Positions 35,800 to 45,103 of a stretch of 64,000 nucleotides of DNA are shown here, piece by piece. The notes beneath the pieces are model-generated. The model was not told the DNA's origin. It searched no databases and worked only from the letters and a program-made list of their open reading frames with translations. The position numbers were made by a program, and so were the translations under genes. Source of the stretch: Roseomonas sp. (GTDB taxonomy: Bacteria; Pseudomonadota; Alphaproteobacteria; Acetobacterales; Acetobacteraceae). Location: the NCBI GenBank assembly GCA_020249145.1, contig JADCGF010000019.1, positions 25,952 through 89,951 on the forward strand. Direction: 5' to 3'. How positions within the stretch are numbered: the stretch's first letter is position 1; every line of letters starts with the position of its first letter.

Positions 35800-36771
35800 A
35801 TGCGTCGCATTGGTTCAGTTTTTGCCGCGCTGTGGCTTTCGTTGGTGACGGCCTGCGCGCCCAAGCCAGATCTCATTTCTGCGGAGCAGCTTGCGCGTCC
35901 GCATGTTGTTTCGATCATTGAAACTGATCCTCAGGTGATTTTAGACCCGGGTCGTCCTGCCACCAGTTTAAGTGGTGGACCGATGGTTGGGGCGCCTCTT
36001 GCGGCCGTCGCGGTAGGCGCCTTGTTGGTTGGCGCTGCGCAGGGGTGGGAAAATGCGCGCGCGAATACTCGCCGCGCAAGTGCACAAGCGCTGAAAGAGC
36101 AGCTAGGTCCCACTTCTGAGGTTGGCTCGGAGCTACAAAGGCAATTCCGCAGCGCTTTGAACGCCGAGATTGCCCGGGGAACGCGTATGCCCATCCAGCG
36201 AGTTGAGAGCCGCCCGGCGAGCTGGCAGCCATCACCTCAGACTGAACCCATGTTAAACTTCCAGATCTCAAGCATGCTGACACAAGATGCGCGTTCGGTC
36301 GCGATCCAAGCGTTGGTAACTCAACTCTCTTGGAAACCTGGTGAAAAAGAACCAGTGTTGCTAAGGTATGATTTGGTCGCATTTTCAGCCCCCATCGAGG
36401 CCGCCTCTGAAGGAGATGCAATAGCTTTCTGGCAAACTAACAACCACGCTCGCCTGCGCCAAGCAATGCGTGAGCTGATACCCGAAATCATGGTCCTTTT
36501 GCGGATTTCCGTTTTAGATCCTGCGCCTATCGCAGTGGAAAACATGCCTCAAATCAGCACGAAGCTACCCAGCTTCAGCCTTGTGCTGCATGGGCGCCGG
36601 ACCTTACACGATGGGGGTAATTATATTCCCAGCGTAAAGGGAACATTGGTGCGACGTTCACAAGAGCGAGCATACCTAACGATGCAGACGAATGTCCCCA
36701 TGGCTATTCCATATTTCGGCATGGCTACGCCCGGTTTGGCCTGGCTCAGCGTTCCCGCCGGCTCGCTCTAG
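35800..36771 (+). CDS. Putative lipoprotein of unknown function
   Basis: No family was recognised. The 323 residues begin with a lipoprotein signal (MRRIGSVFAALWLSLVTAC, lipid-modified Cys19). A glycine/alanine-rich hydrophobic segment (GAPLAAVAVGALLVGAAQG, about residues 67-85) could be a second membrane-interacting stretch. The rest is mixed alpha/beta with a conserved-looking C-terminus. Codon use is visibly less GC-biased than in neighbours, suggesting acquisition from elsewhere. It is monocistronic. Confidence 0.72.
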   Translation: MRRIGSVFAALWLSLVTACAPKPDLISAEQLARPHVVSIIETDPQVILDPGRPATSLSGGPMVGAPLAAVAVGALLVGAAQGWENARANTRRASAQALKEQLGPTSEVGSELQRQFRSALNAEIARGTRMPIQRVESRPASWQPSPQTEPMLNFQISSMLTQDARSVAIQALVTQLSWKPGEKEPVLLRYDLVAFSAPIEAASEGDAIAFWQTNNHARLRQAMRELIPEIMVLLRISVLDPAPIAVENMPQISTKLPSFSLVLHGRRTLHDGGNYIPSVKGTLVRRSQERAYLTMQTNVPMAIPYFGMATPGLAWLSVPAGSL

Positions 36772-36879
36772 CGCCGCCCCACCACCCTAGGCGGGCCTGA
36801 AACCCGCCCAGTCGCCTTAAGCCTCCTGCACTCCCGCGCGCCGATTTCCCGCGCGCCCATTCTCCGCTAAACCCGACCC

Positions 36880-38079
36880 ATGTCCTCCCCCGCCCCCCGC
36901 TTGCCGCTTGCTGGCCTGAAGCTCGTGGAGCTTGGCCATTATATCGCCGCCCCTTTCGCCACGCGCTTGCTCGCGGACCTTGGTGCCGAGGTGATCAAGG
37001 TCGAACCCCCGGGCGGGGACCCGGTGCGGGGTTGGGGCAGCAATATCAATGGCAATGCCGTTTGGTTCAGCGTGCATGGGCGCAATAAACTCAGCGTCAC
37101 GCTTGATCTGAAAAAGCCGGATGATCGCGCGAAGCTGATCGCGCTGCTCCGCCGCGCGGATGGGCTGATCGAGAATTTCCGCGCGGGCTATCTGGAACGC
37201 GTGGGGCTTGGGCCGGATGTGCTGCATCAGGAAAACCCGCGCCTCGTGATCGGGCGGATTTCCGGCTATGGGCAGGATGGCCCCTATAAGGACAAGCCAG
37301 CCTTTGGCGCGATTGGGGAAGCCATGGGCGGCCTTCGGCACCTCACGGGCCATCCCGGCGAACAGGGGCTGCCGCCGCCGCGCTGCGGGGTTTCCATCAG
37401 CGATGATCTGGCCGGGATTTACTGCGCTTTGGCCGTGGTTTCCGCCTGCTGGGCGGTAAAGGGTGATCCCAATGCCAAGGGCCGCGTGGTGGATGTGGAT
37501 TTGGTGAGCAGCGTGTTTTCATTGATGGAAGGCATGCTGCCGGAATATGGGCTGTTCGGCTGGGTGCGGCAGCCGCAGGGTGCGGCCATCAAAACCGCAG
37601 CGCCCACCAATACCTACCCCTGCGCCGATGGCAAATGGCTGTGCGTTGCCGGTAATTCGGATTTGATCTTCCGCCGCCTGATGGCCGCGATTGGCCAGCC
37701 CGAATTGGCGGATGCGCCGCGCTTCGCCACCAATGGGCTCCGCTGCGACAATGTGGCGGAGCTTGACGCCGCCATCGCCGCCTGGACGCGCACCAAGCCG
37801 GCCGCGGAGGCCGAGGCCATTCTGGAAGCCGCCGAAGTCCCCTGTTCGCGGCTTTACGACATGGCCGATTGCGCCAATGACCCGCATTTCCGCGAACGTG
37901 GCTGGGTGATGGAAGTGGCGGACCCTCTTTTGGGCAAGGTGCTGCACCCGGCGGCACCCTTCCGCTTTGATGGCGTGGCGCCGCAGGATGTGGTGCGCTG
38001 GCCAGGCCCGGCGGCGGGGGCGCATAATGATCATGTATTCAGGGAACTTCTGGCCGAAGCGAAGGAGAAGCAGGCATGA
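36880..38079 (+). CDS. CaiB/BaiF family (family III) CoA-transferase
   Basis: These enzymes move CoA between carboxylic acids through an aspartyl-CoA intermediate. The 399 residues show LVELGHYIAAPFATRLLADLG, VIKVEPPGGDPVR, FRAGYLERVGL and SGYGQDGPY. The catalytic aspartate is in the GVSISDDLAGIYCAL segment. The stop overlaps the start of an HMG-CoA-lyase-family gene by 4 bases, so the transferase probably activates a C5-C6 acid that the lyase then cleaves. Confidence 0.94.
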   Translation: MSSPAPRLPLAGLKLVELGHYIAAPFATRLLADLGAEVIKVEPPGGDPVRGWGSNINGNAVWFSVHGRNKLSVTLDLKKPDDRAKLIALLRRADGLIENFRAGYLERVGLGPDVLHQENPRLVIGRISGYGQDGPYKDKPAFGAIGEAMGGLRHLTGHPGEQGLPPPRCGVSISDDLAGIYCALAVVSACWAVKGDPNAKGRVVDVDLVSSVFSLMEGMLPEYGLFGWVRQPQGAAIKTAAPTNTYPCADGKWLCVAGNSDLIFRRLMAAIGQPELADAPRFATNGLRCDNVAELDAAIAAWTRTKPAAEAEAILEAAEVPCSRLYDMADCANDPHFRERGWVMEVADPLLGKVLHPAAPFRFDGVAPQDVVRWPGPAAGAHNDHVFRELLAEAKEKQA

Positions 38080-38978
38080 CCGGCAAGGTGACCATTAGCG
38101 AAGTCTCCCCGCGTGACGGGATTCAATCCATCACCGGCGATTTCGTGCCGACCGAGGTGAAAATCGCGCTCATTCAGGCGCTTTATGATGCCGGGCTCCG
38201 GCGGATGGAGGTCGGTTCCTTCGTCTCGCCCAAGGCCATTCCGCAAATGGCGGATACGGCGGCGGTGCTGGCTTTCACGAAAACCCTGCCGGGGCTGGAG
38301 AGCACCGTGCTGGTGCCGAACCGGCGCGGGTTTGACGCGGCGATTGCCGGCGGCGCGGAACGGCTCGGCTTTTTCATGTCGGCCACGGCGGGGCACAACA
38401 AGGCCAACCTTAATCGCACGCGGGAAGAAAGCTTTGCTGAATTGGCGTCCTTGGTGCGTGATACGCCGAAGGGTACGCTGATCCGCTTCAACCTTTCCTG
38501 CGTGTTCCACTGCCCCTTTGATGGCGTGGTGGAAGATGCGGAGGCTTTGGATTGGGTGGAACGCATTGTGGCGCTGAACCCCGATATGGAAATCGCGCTG
38601 GCGGACACCACCGGCAATGCGAGCCCCGATCAGGTGCGGCGCGTGTTCGAGAAAGCCCATGCCGCTTGGGGGTATCGCTTTGCCTTCCATGGCCACGACA
38701 CTTACGGCATGGGGGTGGCCAATGTGGCGGCAGCTTATGAAGCGGGTTGCCGCGTGATCGATAGCGCCGCGGGCGGCATTGGCGGCTGCCCCTTCGCGCC
38801 AGGTGCGACCGGCAATGTGGCGACGGAAGATGTGGTTTGGATGTTCCGCCGCATGGGGGTGGAAACCGGTGTCGCGTGGAACAGCCTGCTGATGGCCGCC
38901 GATATGGCGGCGGGCATCAAGGGTGCCATTCCGGGCGGGCGGATGCGCGGCGTGCGCGCGGCGCGGCTTGCGGCGTGA
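38076..38978 (+). CDS. HMG-CoA lyase family protein
   Basis: The family cleaves 3-hydroxy-3-methylglutaryl-CoA or related citramalyl-type thioesters to acetyl-CoA plus a ketoacid. The 300 residues have EVSPRDGIQ (metal-binding aspartate), FVSPKAIPQMAD, FHGHDTYGMGVAN and the signature GGIGGCPFAPGATGNVATED containing the catalytic cysteine. It is translationally coupled to the CoA-transferase. The exact substrate is inferred only as a short branched hydroxyacyl-CoA. Confidence 0.93.
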   Translation: MTGKVTISEVSPRDGIQSITGDFVPTEVKIALIQALYDAGLRRMEVGSFVSPKAIPQMADTAAVLAFTKTLPGLESTVLVPNRRGFDAAIAGGAERLGFFMSATAGHNKANLNRTREESFAELASLVRDTPKGTLIRFNLSCVFHCPFDGVVEDAEALDWVERIVALNPDMEIALADTTGNASPDQVRRVFEKAHAAWGYRFAFHGHDTYGMGVANVAAAYEAGCRVIDSAAGGIGGCPFAPGATGNVATEDVVWMFRRMGVETGVAWNSLLMAADMAAGIKGAIPGGRMRGVRAARLAA

Positions 38979-39092
38979 TCGGGTGGCCGCGTCGCACCAT
39001 GGCGCGGCCTGAATCCTTCCATTTTTCGGACGTTTTTGCCGGCCATAAACACGCCGCCTGATGCTTGAAGTCAGGCTTGGTGGAGTTGGCGC

Positions 39093-39242
39093 ATGTCCGA
39101 TAGCGAAATGGCCCGCAAATTGGCCGAGCTTGACCGGCTATTGAATGACCCGGAAACCCGCATGGATGCCGGGCGGGTTTGGGCATTGGCGCAAGAACTG
39201 AAGGCGCCCGTCGCCAGGACAATCGCCTTAAGCCAGGGATGA
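39093..39242 (+). CDS. Small hypothetical protein, 49 residues
   Basis: This short ORF has a GGAG site about 8 bases before the ATG, GC-rich codon use like its neighbours and a charged helical sequence (MARKLAELDRLLNDPETRMD, then RVWALAQEL). I do not recognise a family by function, though the LDRLLNDP pattern resembles small conserved proteins seen in related alphaproteobacteria. Coding status is likely but not proven. Confidence 0.55.
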   Translation: MSDSEMARKLAELDRLLNDPETRMDAGRVWALAQELKAPVARTIALSQG

Positions 39243-39567
39243 AGCGCGCATTGTCAGTCATGCAACAAGCGCGGCCTGTCTTTCGCCGCCGCAATCCAAG
39301 CCTTCACAGGCTGAGTAAGGGTTTCTGACGCGGGAGCTTCCTCCCGACATTGGTTTTCGCCAGCGGATCAAATGGGCAACACCTTGGGCGTGCAGCGTGT
39401 TGCCCATGACAGCGCCTATGCCTGCCATGGTTTCGATCTTATGCTTCATTTTTTGCTTCTCCTGGATTTGACAAAGGCAGGAGGATGTTATGGAGGGTTT
39501 CAGTATTGGCAGGCCGTTTCGATAAGATATTTGAATACGCATTCACGCCAATGCATTTTGACAAGCC
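39243..39567. other. Interval with an 11-bp inverted repeat and a weak minus-strand ORF
   Basis: The 325 bases contain a perfect inverted repeat (39372-39407) and a minus-strand ORF of 63 codons (39449-39258) with an AGGAG site 8 bases before its ATG. Its second half reads better as protein in another frame (ending TQPVKAWIAAAKDRPRLLHD), so it may be a frameshifted remnant. No family was recognised. Confidence 0.35.
39372..39407. repeat. Perfect 11-bp inverted repeat
   Basis: ATGGGCAACAC (39372-39382) and GTGTTGCCCAT (39397-39407) are exact inverted copies around a 14-base loop. No T-tract follows on either strand, so it is not a plain terminator. Confidence 0.7.
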
Positions 39568-39798
39568 ATGCCGCGTCACTTGACGAAGCGTTCCTTTCGA
39601 CTCGCCGGCCATGCGACTTCGGTCGCGTTGGAAGGAGCCTTCTGGGCGGAATTGGAAGCGCTTGCTCAACGGCAGGGCCGAAGCCTGGCTGCGCTGGTGG
39701 CTGAGGTGGATGAGGCACGTGCCGATCACGGCCTGCCTTTGGCCAGCGCGCTTCGCCTTGCGGCGCTGGAACATGCTCGCGGGCGGCATGGTGCATGA
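39568..39798 (+). CDS. Ribbon-helix-helix domain protein (RHH_4 type)
   Basis: This 76-residue protein has the RHH_4 pattern common in alphaproteobacteria: a strand KRSFRLAGHATSVALEGAFW followed by two helices (ELEALAQRQGRSLAALVAEV and SALRLAALEHAR). It is predicted to bind DNA as a dimer. Start-proximal Shine-Dalgarno is weak. It stands 150 bases before the dipeptide ABC operon and might regulate it, but nothing in the sequence proves that. Confidence 0.82.
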   Translation: MPRHLTKRSFRLAGHATSVALEGAFWAELEALAQRQGRSLAALVAEVDEARADHGLPLASALRLAALEHARGRHGA

Positions 39799-39948
39799 TG
39801 GGCCGCTTCTTCGGGCCAGGAAGGAAACAGCGCTATCCATCATGGTAGTCCCCCCTCATGCCGCACCCTGCGGCCATGTCTTGCTTTGATTGACAAAAGC
39901 CTTGACAGAATGCGACCGTAATCAACAAGAACCGTCGGAGTTGTCGTC

Positions 39949-41559
39949 ATGAATGTCCAAGTATCGAAGCGCGCCCTTTTCACTGTCGGCGCTGCTGGCA
40001 TCATGGCGGCAGCCTTGCCCTGTGCGCGCCAGGCAGCCGCGCAGCAAACGCCACGCAATGCCCTGGTGATTGCCGCGCAGATTGATGATCTTGTCGCGCT
40101 TGATCCGCATCATTCCTTCGAAGTCACCGGCAGCGATCTGCTGAAGAATGTCTACGACCAGCTTTTCATCATTGATGATTCCAAACCCAGCGCCGAATTG
40201 CTGCCTGGGCTTGCGGAAAGCTTCACCATTTCCGCTGATGGCAAAACCTTCACCTTCCGCATTCGCCAAGGGGTGCGCTTTCATTCCGGCAATGCGCTGA
40301 CGGCGGAGGATGTGGCGTTTTCGCTGCGCCGACCGCTACAGATCAATCGCACGCCGGCTTTCATGTATCGCTCGGTCGGGCTGACCGCGGATAACGTTGA
40401 ACAGACTGTGCGGCAGACCGGCGATTTTGAAGTGCAGGTCACCTTCAATGAAGCCTATGCGCCGACGCTCATTCAAAACCTGTTCACGGCGACGATTGCT
40501 TCGGTCTTGGACAGCAAGCTTGTGCTGCAAAATGCCGGCGAGGATCGCGGCAATACCTGGCTCAATCGCAATTCAGCGGGCTCCGGCGCCTTTCGCCTGA
40601 CGCGGTATCAGCCCAATGAAAGCTATACGCTTGACCGCAATGATGCTTGGTGGCGTGGCCGGGCCAATATGCAGCGCGTGATTGTGCGCCATGTGCCGGA
40701 AGCCGCAACCCAGCGCCTGCTGCTGGAACGCGGCGATGTTGATGTCGCGCGCAATCTGACACCCACGGATATCGCCGCGCTGCGTGGCCGACCCGGCATC
40801 ACCATTCAGGAATTTCCGCGCGGGACCATCCAGTATTTCAGCGCGAATTTGGGGGACCCGATCCTGTCCAATCCGCGCGTGATTGAAGCGCTGAAGCATC
40901 TGGTGGATTATGACGCGATTGCGAATAACCTGCTGCCGGGTCAGGTATTCCCGCATCAATCCTTCATCCCGCGCGCCATCCTGGGTGAGGTGAATGAACG
41001 CCCCTGGCGCTTTGACCCGACGCGTGCGCGCGCCTTGCTTGCCGAAGCGGGGCACCCCAATGGCATTCGCCTGACGATGGATACGGCGAATACCTTCCCA
41101 TCGCTTGATGTTGCGCAAGCCTTGCAGGCAAGCTTCGCCCGTGGCGGCGTGACACTTGAAGTGCTGCCCGCCACAGGCGCGCAGGTGCTGGCCAAATTCC
41201 GTGCGCGCAACCATCAGCTTTTCATCGGTATTTGGGGGCTTGGCTATCCCGATCCGCACTACAATGCCGATAGCTTCGCGCATAACCCGCCCGGGGCGAA
41301 TAATCCGGGCAAGCTCACCTGGCGCAATAATTGGAATATCCCGGAACTCACCGCCCGGACTGAAGCAGCGATGCGAGAGCGCGATCAGAATGCGCGCGCC
41401 GCGATCTATCGGCAGATCCAGGCGGAATTCATGGGTACCTCCCCCTTCGCGGTATTCGCGCAGCAGCAGGTGCAAGTCGCCGTGCGTAGCAACCTGACCG
41501 GCTATGCCGCAAGCTCGCCCGGGCTTTCGGCAATTCTTTGGCGTGCGACCAAGGGATAA
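39949..41559 (+). CDS. Dipeptide/oligopeptide-type ABC solute-binding protein (family 5)
   Basis: This periplasmic receptor is the first gene of a five-gene import operon. The 536 residues start with an export signal (SKRALFTVGAAGIMAAALP) cut near RQAAAQQ. Family-5 landmarks include YDQLFIIDDS, LAESFTISADGKTFTFRIRQGVRFHSG with LTAEDVAFSL, and SAGSGAFRLTRYQPNES. Two tandem TTGACA boxes (39890 and 39902) precede the gene, without an obvious -10. The ligand could be peptides, nickel chelates or glutathione-like compounds. Confidence 0.92.
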   Translation: MNVQVSKRALFTVGAAGIMAAALPCARQAAAQQTPRNALVIAAQIDDLVALDPHHSFEVTGSDLLKNVYDQLFIIDDSKPSAELLPGLAESFTISADGKTFTFRIRQGVRFHSGNALTAEDVAFSLRRPLQINRTPAFMYRSVGLTADNVEQTVRQTGDFEVQVTFNEAYAPTLIQNLFTATIASVLDSKLVLQNAGEDRGNTWLNRNSAGSGAFRLTRYQPNESYTLDRNDAWWRGRANMQRVIVRHVPEAATQRLLLERGDVDVARNLTPTDIAALRGRPGITIQEFPRGTIQYFSANLGDPILSNPRVIEALKHLVDYDAIANNLLPGQVFPHQSFIPRAILGEVNERPWRFDPTRARALLAEAGHPNGIRLTMDTANTFPSLDVAQALQASFARGGVTLEVLPATGAQVLAKFRARNHQLFIGIWGLGYPDPHYNADSFAHNPPGANNPGKLTWRNNWNIPELTARTEAAMRERDQNARAAIYRQIQAEFMGTSPFAVFAQQQVQVAVRSNLTGYAASSPGLSAILWRATKG

Positions 41560-41560
41560 G

Positions 41561-42580
41561 GTGAAGGCCAATATTGCCCTGCGCCAAAGCTCAGGCTTCC
41601 TGTTTCAGGTTGCGCTGACGCTGCTTGGATTGCTGGCGGTCACTTTCTTCATCGGGCGCGTGGTGCCGATTGATCCTGTGCTTGCCGTCGTCGGCGATCA
41701 GGCGCCGCGCGATGTCTATGAAGCGGTGAAGCGAGAGCTTGGGCTCGACCAACCCCTTTGGTGGCAGTTCTGGGTCTATGTGCAGAAAATGGCCGTGGGC
41801 GATTTCGGCCAATCCCTGGTGACCAATCGCCCGGTGATTGAAGACATCAAGCGCGTTTTCCCGGCGACATTGGAACTTGCCACCTTTGCCACCATCATCG
41901 GTGTTGCACTTGGCGTGCCCATGGGCATTGCGGGCGCCGTTTGGCAGGATCGCTGGCCGGATCAATTGGTACGCGTTGTCGGGCTTGTTGGCTATTCCGT
42001 GCCGATCTTCTGGCTTGGCATTATTGGCTTGCTGGTTTTCTACGGCATTCTCGGCTGGGTGCAGGGACCTGGAAGGCTGGGCGTATTCTTTGAAGACATG
42101 GTGCCTGTCGTCACCGGCGTGATCCTGATTGATGCGGCGATTGCGCAGGAGTGGGAGGTCTTCTGGAACGCCTTCGGTCATGTGGTGCTGCCTTCGGCGG
42201 TGCTGGGCTATTTCTCCATAGCCTATATCGCGCGCATGACACGCAGCTTCATGCTGGAACAGTTCAATCAGGAATATATCGTCACGGCGCGCGCGAAGGG
42301 CGTTTCCGAGGCACGCATTATCTGGGTGCATGCCTTGCGCAATGTCTCAGTCCCGCTGGTGACCGTGATTGCGCTTTCTTATGCGCGGCTGCTGGAAGGG
42401 GCGGTGCTGACCGAAACCGTCTTTGCCTGGCCCGGGCTTGGCCGCTACCTGACAACGGCGCTACTGGCCGCCGATATGAATGCGGTGCTGGGGGCGACAA
42501 TTGTTGTGGGGCTGATTTTCGTCGGTATCAATCTTTTGTCTGATCTGCTGTATCGCTTGCTGGACCCGCGCGCGAAATGA
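41561..42580 (+). CDS. Dipeptide-type ABC transporter permease (DppB-like)
   Basis: The first permease, 339 residues. A GTG at 41561 is the likely start: it lies 1 base after the receptor stop with AAGGGA upstream, and upstream codons in this frame overlap the receptor. It has the N-terminal helix and FFIGRVVPIDPV segment, the RELGLDQPLWWQFWVY region and the coupling loop FNQEYIVTARAKGVSEARIIWVHALRN. Its stop overlaps the next start by 4 bases. Confidence 0.94.
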   Translation: MKANIALRQSSGFLFQVALTLLGLLAVTFFIGRVVPIDPVLAVVGDQAPRDVYEAVKRELGLDQPLWWQFWVYVQKMAVGDFGQSLVTNRPVIEDIKRVFPATLELATFATIIGVALGVPMGIAGAVWQDRWPDQLVRVVGLVGYSVPIFWLGIIGLLVFYGILGWVQGPGRLGVFFEDMVPVVTGVILIDAAIAQEWEVFWNAFGHVVLPSAVLGYFSIAYIARMTRSFMLEQFNQEYIVTARAKGVSEARIIWVHALRNVSVPLVTVIALSYARLLEGAVLTETVFAWPGLGRYLTTALLAADMNAVLGATIVVGLIFVGINLLSDLLYRLLDPRAK

Positions 42581-43494
42581 GCGATCGCGCCGAACAGGGC
42601 TGGCGCGCCCGGCTGCTTTCTGAAACGCCGCGCTCCCGCCGCGAAGCGAAGCTTGGTCAGGCTTATCGCGGATGGCTGCAATTCCGGCAGAACCGCCTGG
42701 CGCTGCTCGGGCTTGCCATTGTGCTCACGCTGATCCTGGTGGCGGTGCTGGCACCCTGGATTGCGCCACATCACCCGCATGAACAAAATCTGGCGCAAAG
42801 ATTACTGCCGCCGGGCAGCGGCTCACATCTGCTGGGCACGGATGAATTCGGGCGCGATATCCTCTCACGCATCATCTATGGCGCGCGCGTCACCCTTTAC
42901 ATTGTGGTGCTGGTCGCGCTGATTGCCGCGCCGATCGGGCTGATTGTCGGCACCGCTGCCGGCTATCTGGGTGGCTGGGTGGATGCCGCGCTGATGCGCA
43001 TCACCGATGTATTCCTTTCCTTTCCAAGCCTTATTCTGGCGCTGGCCTTTGTCGCGGCTTTGGGGCCGGGTATTGAAAACGCGGTCATTGCCATCGCGCT
43101 GACGTCATGGCCGCCCTATGCGCGCATCGCGCGGGCCGAGACGATGACCATCCGCAATAGTGACTTCATCGCGGTGGCGCGTATTCAGGGCGCGGGAACC
43201 GGACGCATCCTGTTCCGCCATGTCATGCCGCTTTGCGTATCCTCACTGACCGTGCGCGTGACGCTTGATATGGCGGGCATTATCCTGACGGCAGCCGGGC
43301 TTGGCTTTCTGGGGCTGGGCGCGCAACCCCCCATGGCGGAATGGGGGGCCATGGTTTCTTCCGGGCGGCGCTATATTCTCGATCAATGGTGGGTTGCGAC
43401 CATTCCGGGGCTTGCGATTTTCGTCGTGAGTCTGGCGTTCAATCTTTTGGGCGATGGGCTGCGCGATGTGCTCGATCCAAGGCAGAAGAAATGA
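42577..43494 (+). CDS. Dipeptide-type ABC transporter permease (DppC-like)
   Basis: The second permease, 305 residues, with an N-terminal OppC-type region (WLQFRQNRLALLGLAIVLTL), HLLGTDEFGRDILSRIIYGAR and the coupling loop RNSDFIAVARIQGAGTGRILFRHVMP. ATGA overlaps tie it to the genes on both sides. Confidence 0.94.
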   Translation: MSDRAEQGWRARLLSETPRSRREAKLGQAYRGWLQFRQNRLALLGLAIVLTLILVAVLAPWIAPHHPHEQNLAQRLLPPGSGSHLLGTDEFGRDILSRIIYGARVTLYIVVLVALIAAPIGLIVGTAAGYLGGWVDAALMRITDVFLSFPSLILALAFVAALGPGIENAVIAIALTSWPPYARIARAETMTIRNSDFIAVARIQGAGTGRILFRHVMPLCVSSLTVRVTLDMAGIILTAAGLGFLGLGAQPPMAEWGAMVSSGRRYILDQWWVATIPGLAIFVVSLAFNLLGDGLRDVLDPRQKK

Positions 43495-44333
43495 AGCCGC
43501 TGCTTGAAGTGGAGGATTTGCGGATCAGCTTCGCCACGCCAACCGGGCGGTCTGAAGCCGTGCGCGGCGTATCCTTCAGCCTTGGGCGCGAAAGACTCGG
43601 GATTGTCGGTGAATCCGGTTCCGGCAAGTCACTCACCGGGCGCGCCATCATGCGCCTGCTGCCGCCGGCTGCGCGGATGGAAGCAAACAGGCTCAGTTTT
43701 GATGGGATTGATTTGCTGGCCGCCTCGGCGCGCCAATTGCGAGGCATTCGTGGTGCCCGCATATCACTCGTGCTGCAGGATCCGAAATACTCGCTCAATC
43801 CTGTCATGACAGTTGGGCAGCAGATCGCAGAAGCCGCGCGTATTCATGGCCGGCTTTCCGCGCGTGATGCGCGGCGCAAGGCGCTGGAAATGCTTGAAGC
43901 GGTGCGCATCCGTGATCCTGAACGCGTGATGCGGCTTTACCCGCATGAGGTTTCAGGCGGTATGGGGCAACGCATCATGATTGCGATGATGCTGGTGCCG
44001 GAACCCGATTTGCTGATAGCCGATGAACCGACCAGCGCCCTTGATGTCACGGTACAGATGCAGGTTCTGGCCATCCTGGATGATCTTGTGGCCAAGCGCG
44101 GCATGGGGCTGATTTTCATCAGCCATGATCTTGATCTGGTCGGCAGTTTTTGTGATCGCGTTCTGGTCATGTATGCCGGCCGTGTCATGGAAGAACGCGC
44201 CGCGCGTGATCTTGCGGGCGCCACACACCCCTATACGCAGGGCCTGCTGCGCAGCTTGCCGCGCATTGCCGATGACCGCGCGGAATTGCCGACCCTGTCG
44301 CGCGATCCGGCCTGGCTGGATGCTGGGCGGTGA
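43491..44333 (+). CDS. Dipeptide-type ABC transporter ATP-binding protein (DppD-like)
   Basis: The first ATPase subunit, 280 residues: Walker A GESGSGKS near residues 39-46, Q-loop VLQDPKYSLNPVMTVG, signature VSGGMGQR (the DppD variant) and Walker B LLIADEPTSALD. The C-terminal cysteine-rich Fe-S region of many DppD proteins is missing, so the subunit is short. The start at 43491 gives an ATGA overlap. Confidence 0.94.
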   Translation: MKPLLEVEDLRISFATPTGRSEAVRGVSFSLGRERLGIVGESGSGKSLTGRAIMRLLPPAARMEANRLSFDGIDLLAASARQLRGIRGARISLVLQDPKYSLNPVMTVGQQIAEAARIHGRLSARDARRKALEMLEAVRIRDPERVMRLYPHEVSGGMGQRIMIAMMLVPEPDLLIADEPTSALDVTVQMQVLAILDDLVAKRGMGLIFISHDLDLVGSFCDRVLVMYAGRVMEERAARDLAGATHPYTQGLLRSLPRIADDRAELPTLSRDPAWLDAGR

Positions 44334-45103
44334 TTACAGTGCGCGATCTGGTGGTAAGCTTCGGACAGGGCCGCGATGCGGTGCATGCGGTACGCGGCAT
44401 TTCCTTTGCCGTGGCGGAAGGCGAAAGCTTTGGCCTGGTGGGCGAAAGCGGCAGCGGCAAATCCACGGTGCTGCGTGCCTTGGCGGGGCTTAATCGGAAC
44501 TGGACTGGTAGTGCGAGCATCAATGGCCTTGATGTGGCCGCACGCGATGCGCGCCTGCCGCGCCTGGTGCAAATGGTGTTTCAGGACCCTTACGCATCGC
44601 TCCACCCGCGCCACACGGTTGATCGCACATTGTCGGAGCCACTGGAAATCCATGGCATGGGCGATATTGCCGCGCGCGTTGAAAAGGCTTTGGCCGATGT
44701 CGGGCTTGGGGCGAATTTTCGCTTCCGCTATCCCAATCAGCTTTCCGGCGGGCAGCGCCAGCGCGTTGCCATTGCACGCGCGCTGATGCTGGAACCGAAG
44801 GTGCTGCTGCTGGATGAACCGACCAGCGCGCTTGATGTGAGCGTGCAGGCGGAAATCCTGAATTTGTTGCGCGGGCTGCGCACCGCGCAGCGCCTGACCA
44901 TCATTCTGGTCAGCCATAATCTGGCGGTTATCGCGCATATGTGCGACCGGCTGGCGGTGATGAATCGTGGCCTGATCGTGGAGGAAATGGATATCGCAAC
45001 CCTTCGCCGCGAAGACCCGAAGCAGGCCTATACGCGCCAGCTTTTGCTGGCCTCCAAGGGCTATGACCGGGAAGCCGCGGCGCGGCTGGTGACCTATGAT
45101 TGA
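44330..45103 (+). CDS. Dipeptide-type ABC transporter ATP-binding protein (DppF-like)
   Basis: The second ATPase subunit, 257 residues, with Walker A GESGSGKST, Q-loop MVFQDPYASLHPRHTV, signature LSGGQRQR and Walker B VLLLDEPTSALD. The GTG start at 44330 overlaps the previous stop (GTGA). It closes the operon; a 146-base spacer without a gene follows. Confidence 0.94.
   Translation: MITVRDLVVSFGQGRDAVHAVRGISFAVAEGESFGLVGESGSGKSTVLRALAGLNRNWTGSASINGLDVAARDARLPRLVQMVFQDPYASLHPRHTVDRTLSEPLEIHGMGDIAARVEKALADVGLGANFRFRYPNQLSGGQRQRVAIARALMLEPKVLLLDEPTSALDVSVQAEILNLLRGLRTAQRLTIILVSHNLAVIAHMCDRLAVMNRGLIVEEMDIATLRREDPKQAYTRQLLLASKGYDREAAARLVTYD

Noticed and set aside
36790..36808. GGCGGG/CCCGCC stem after the atypical lipoprotein gene as a terminator
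   Set aside because: The stem is only 6 bp and no T-tract follows on either strand.
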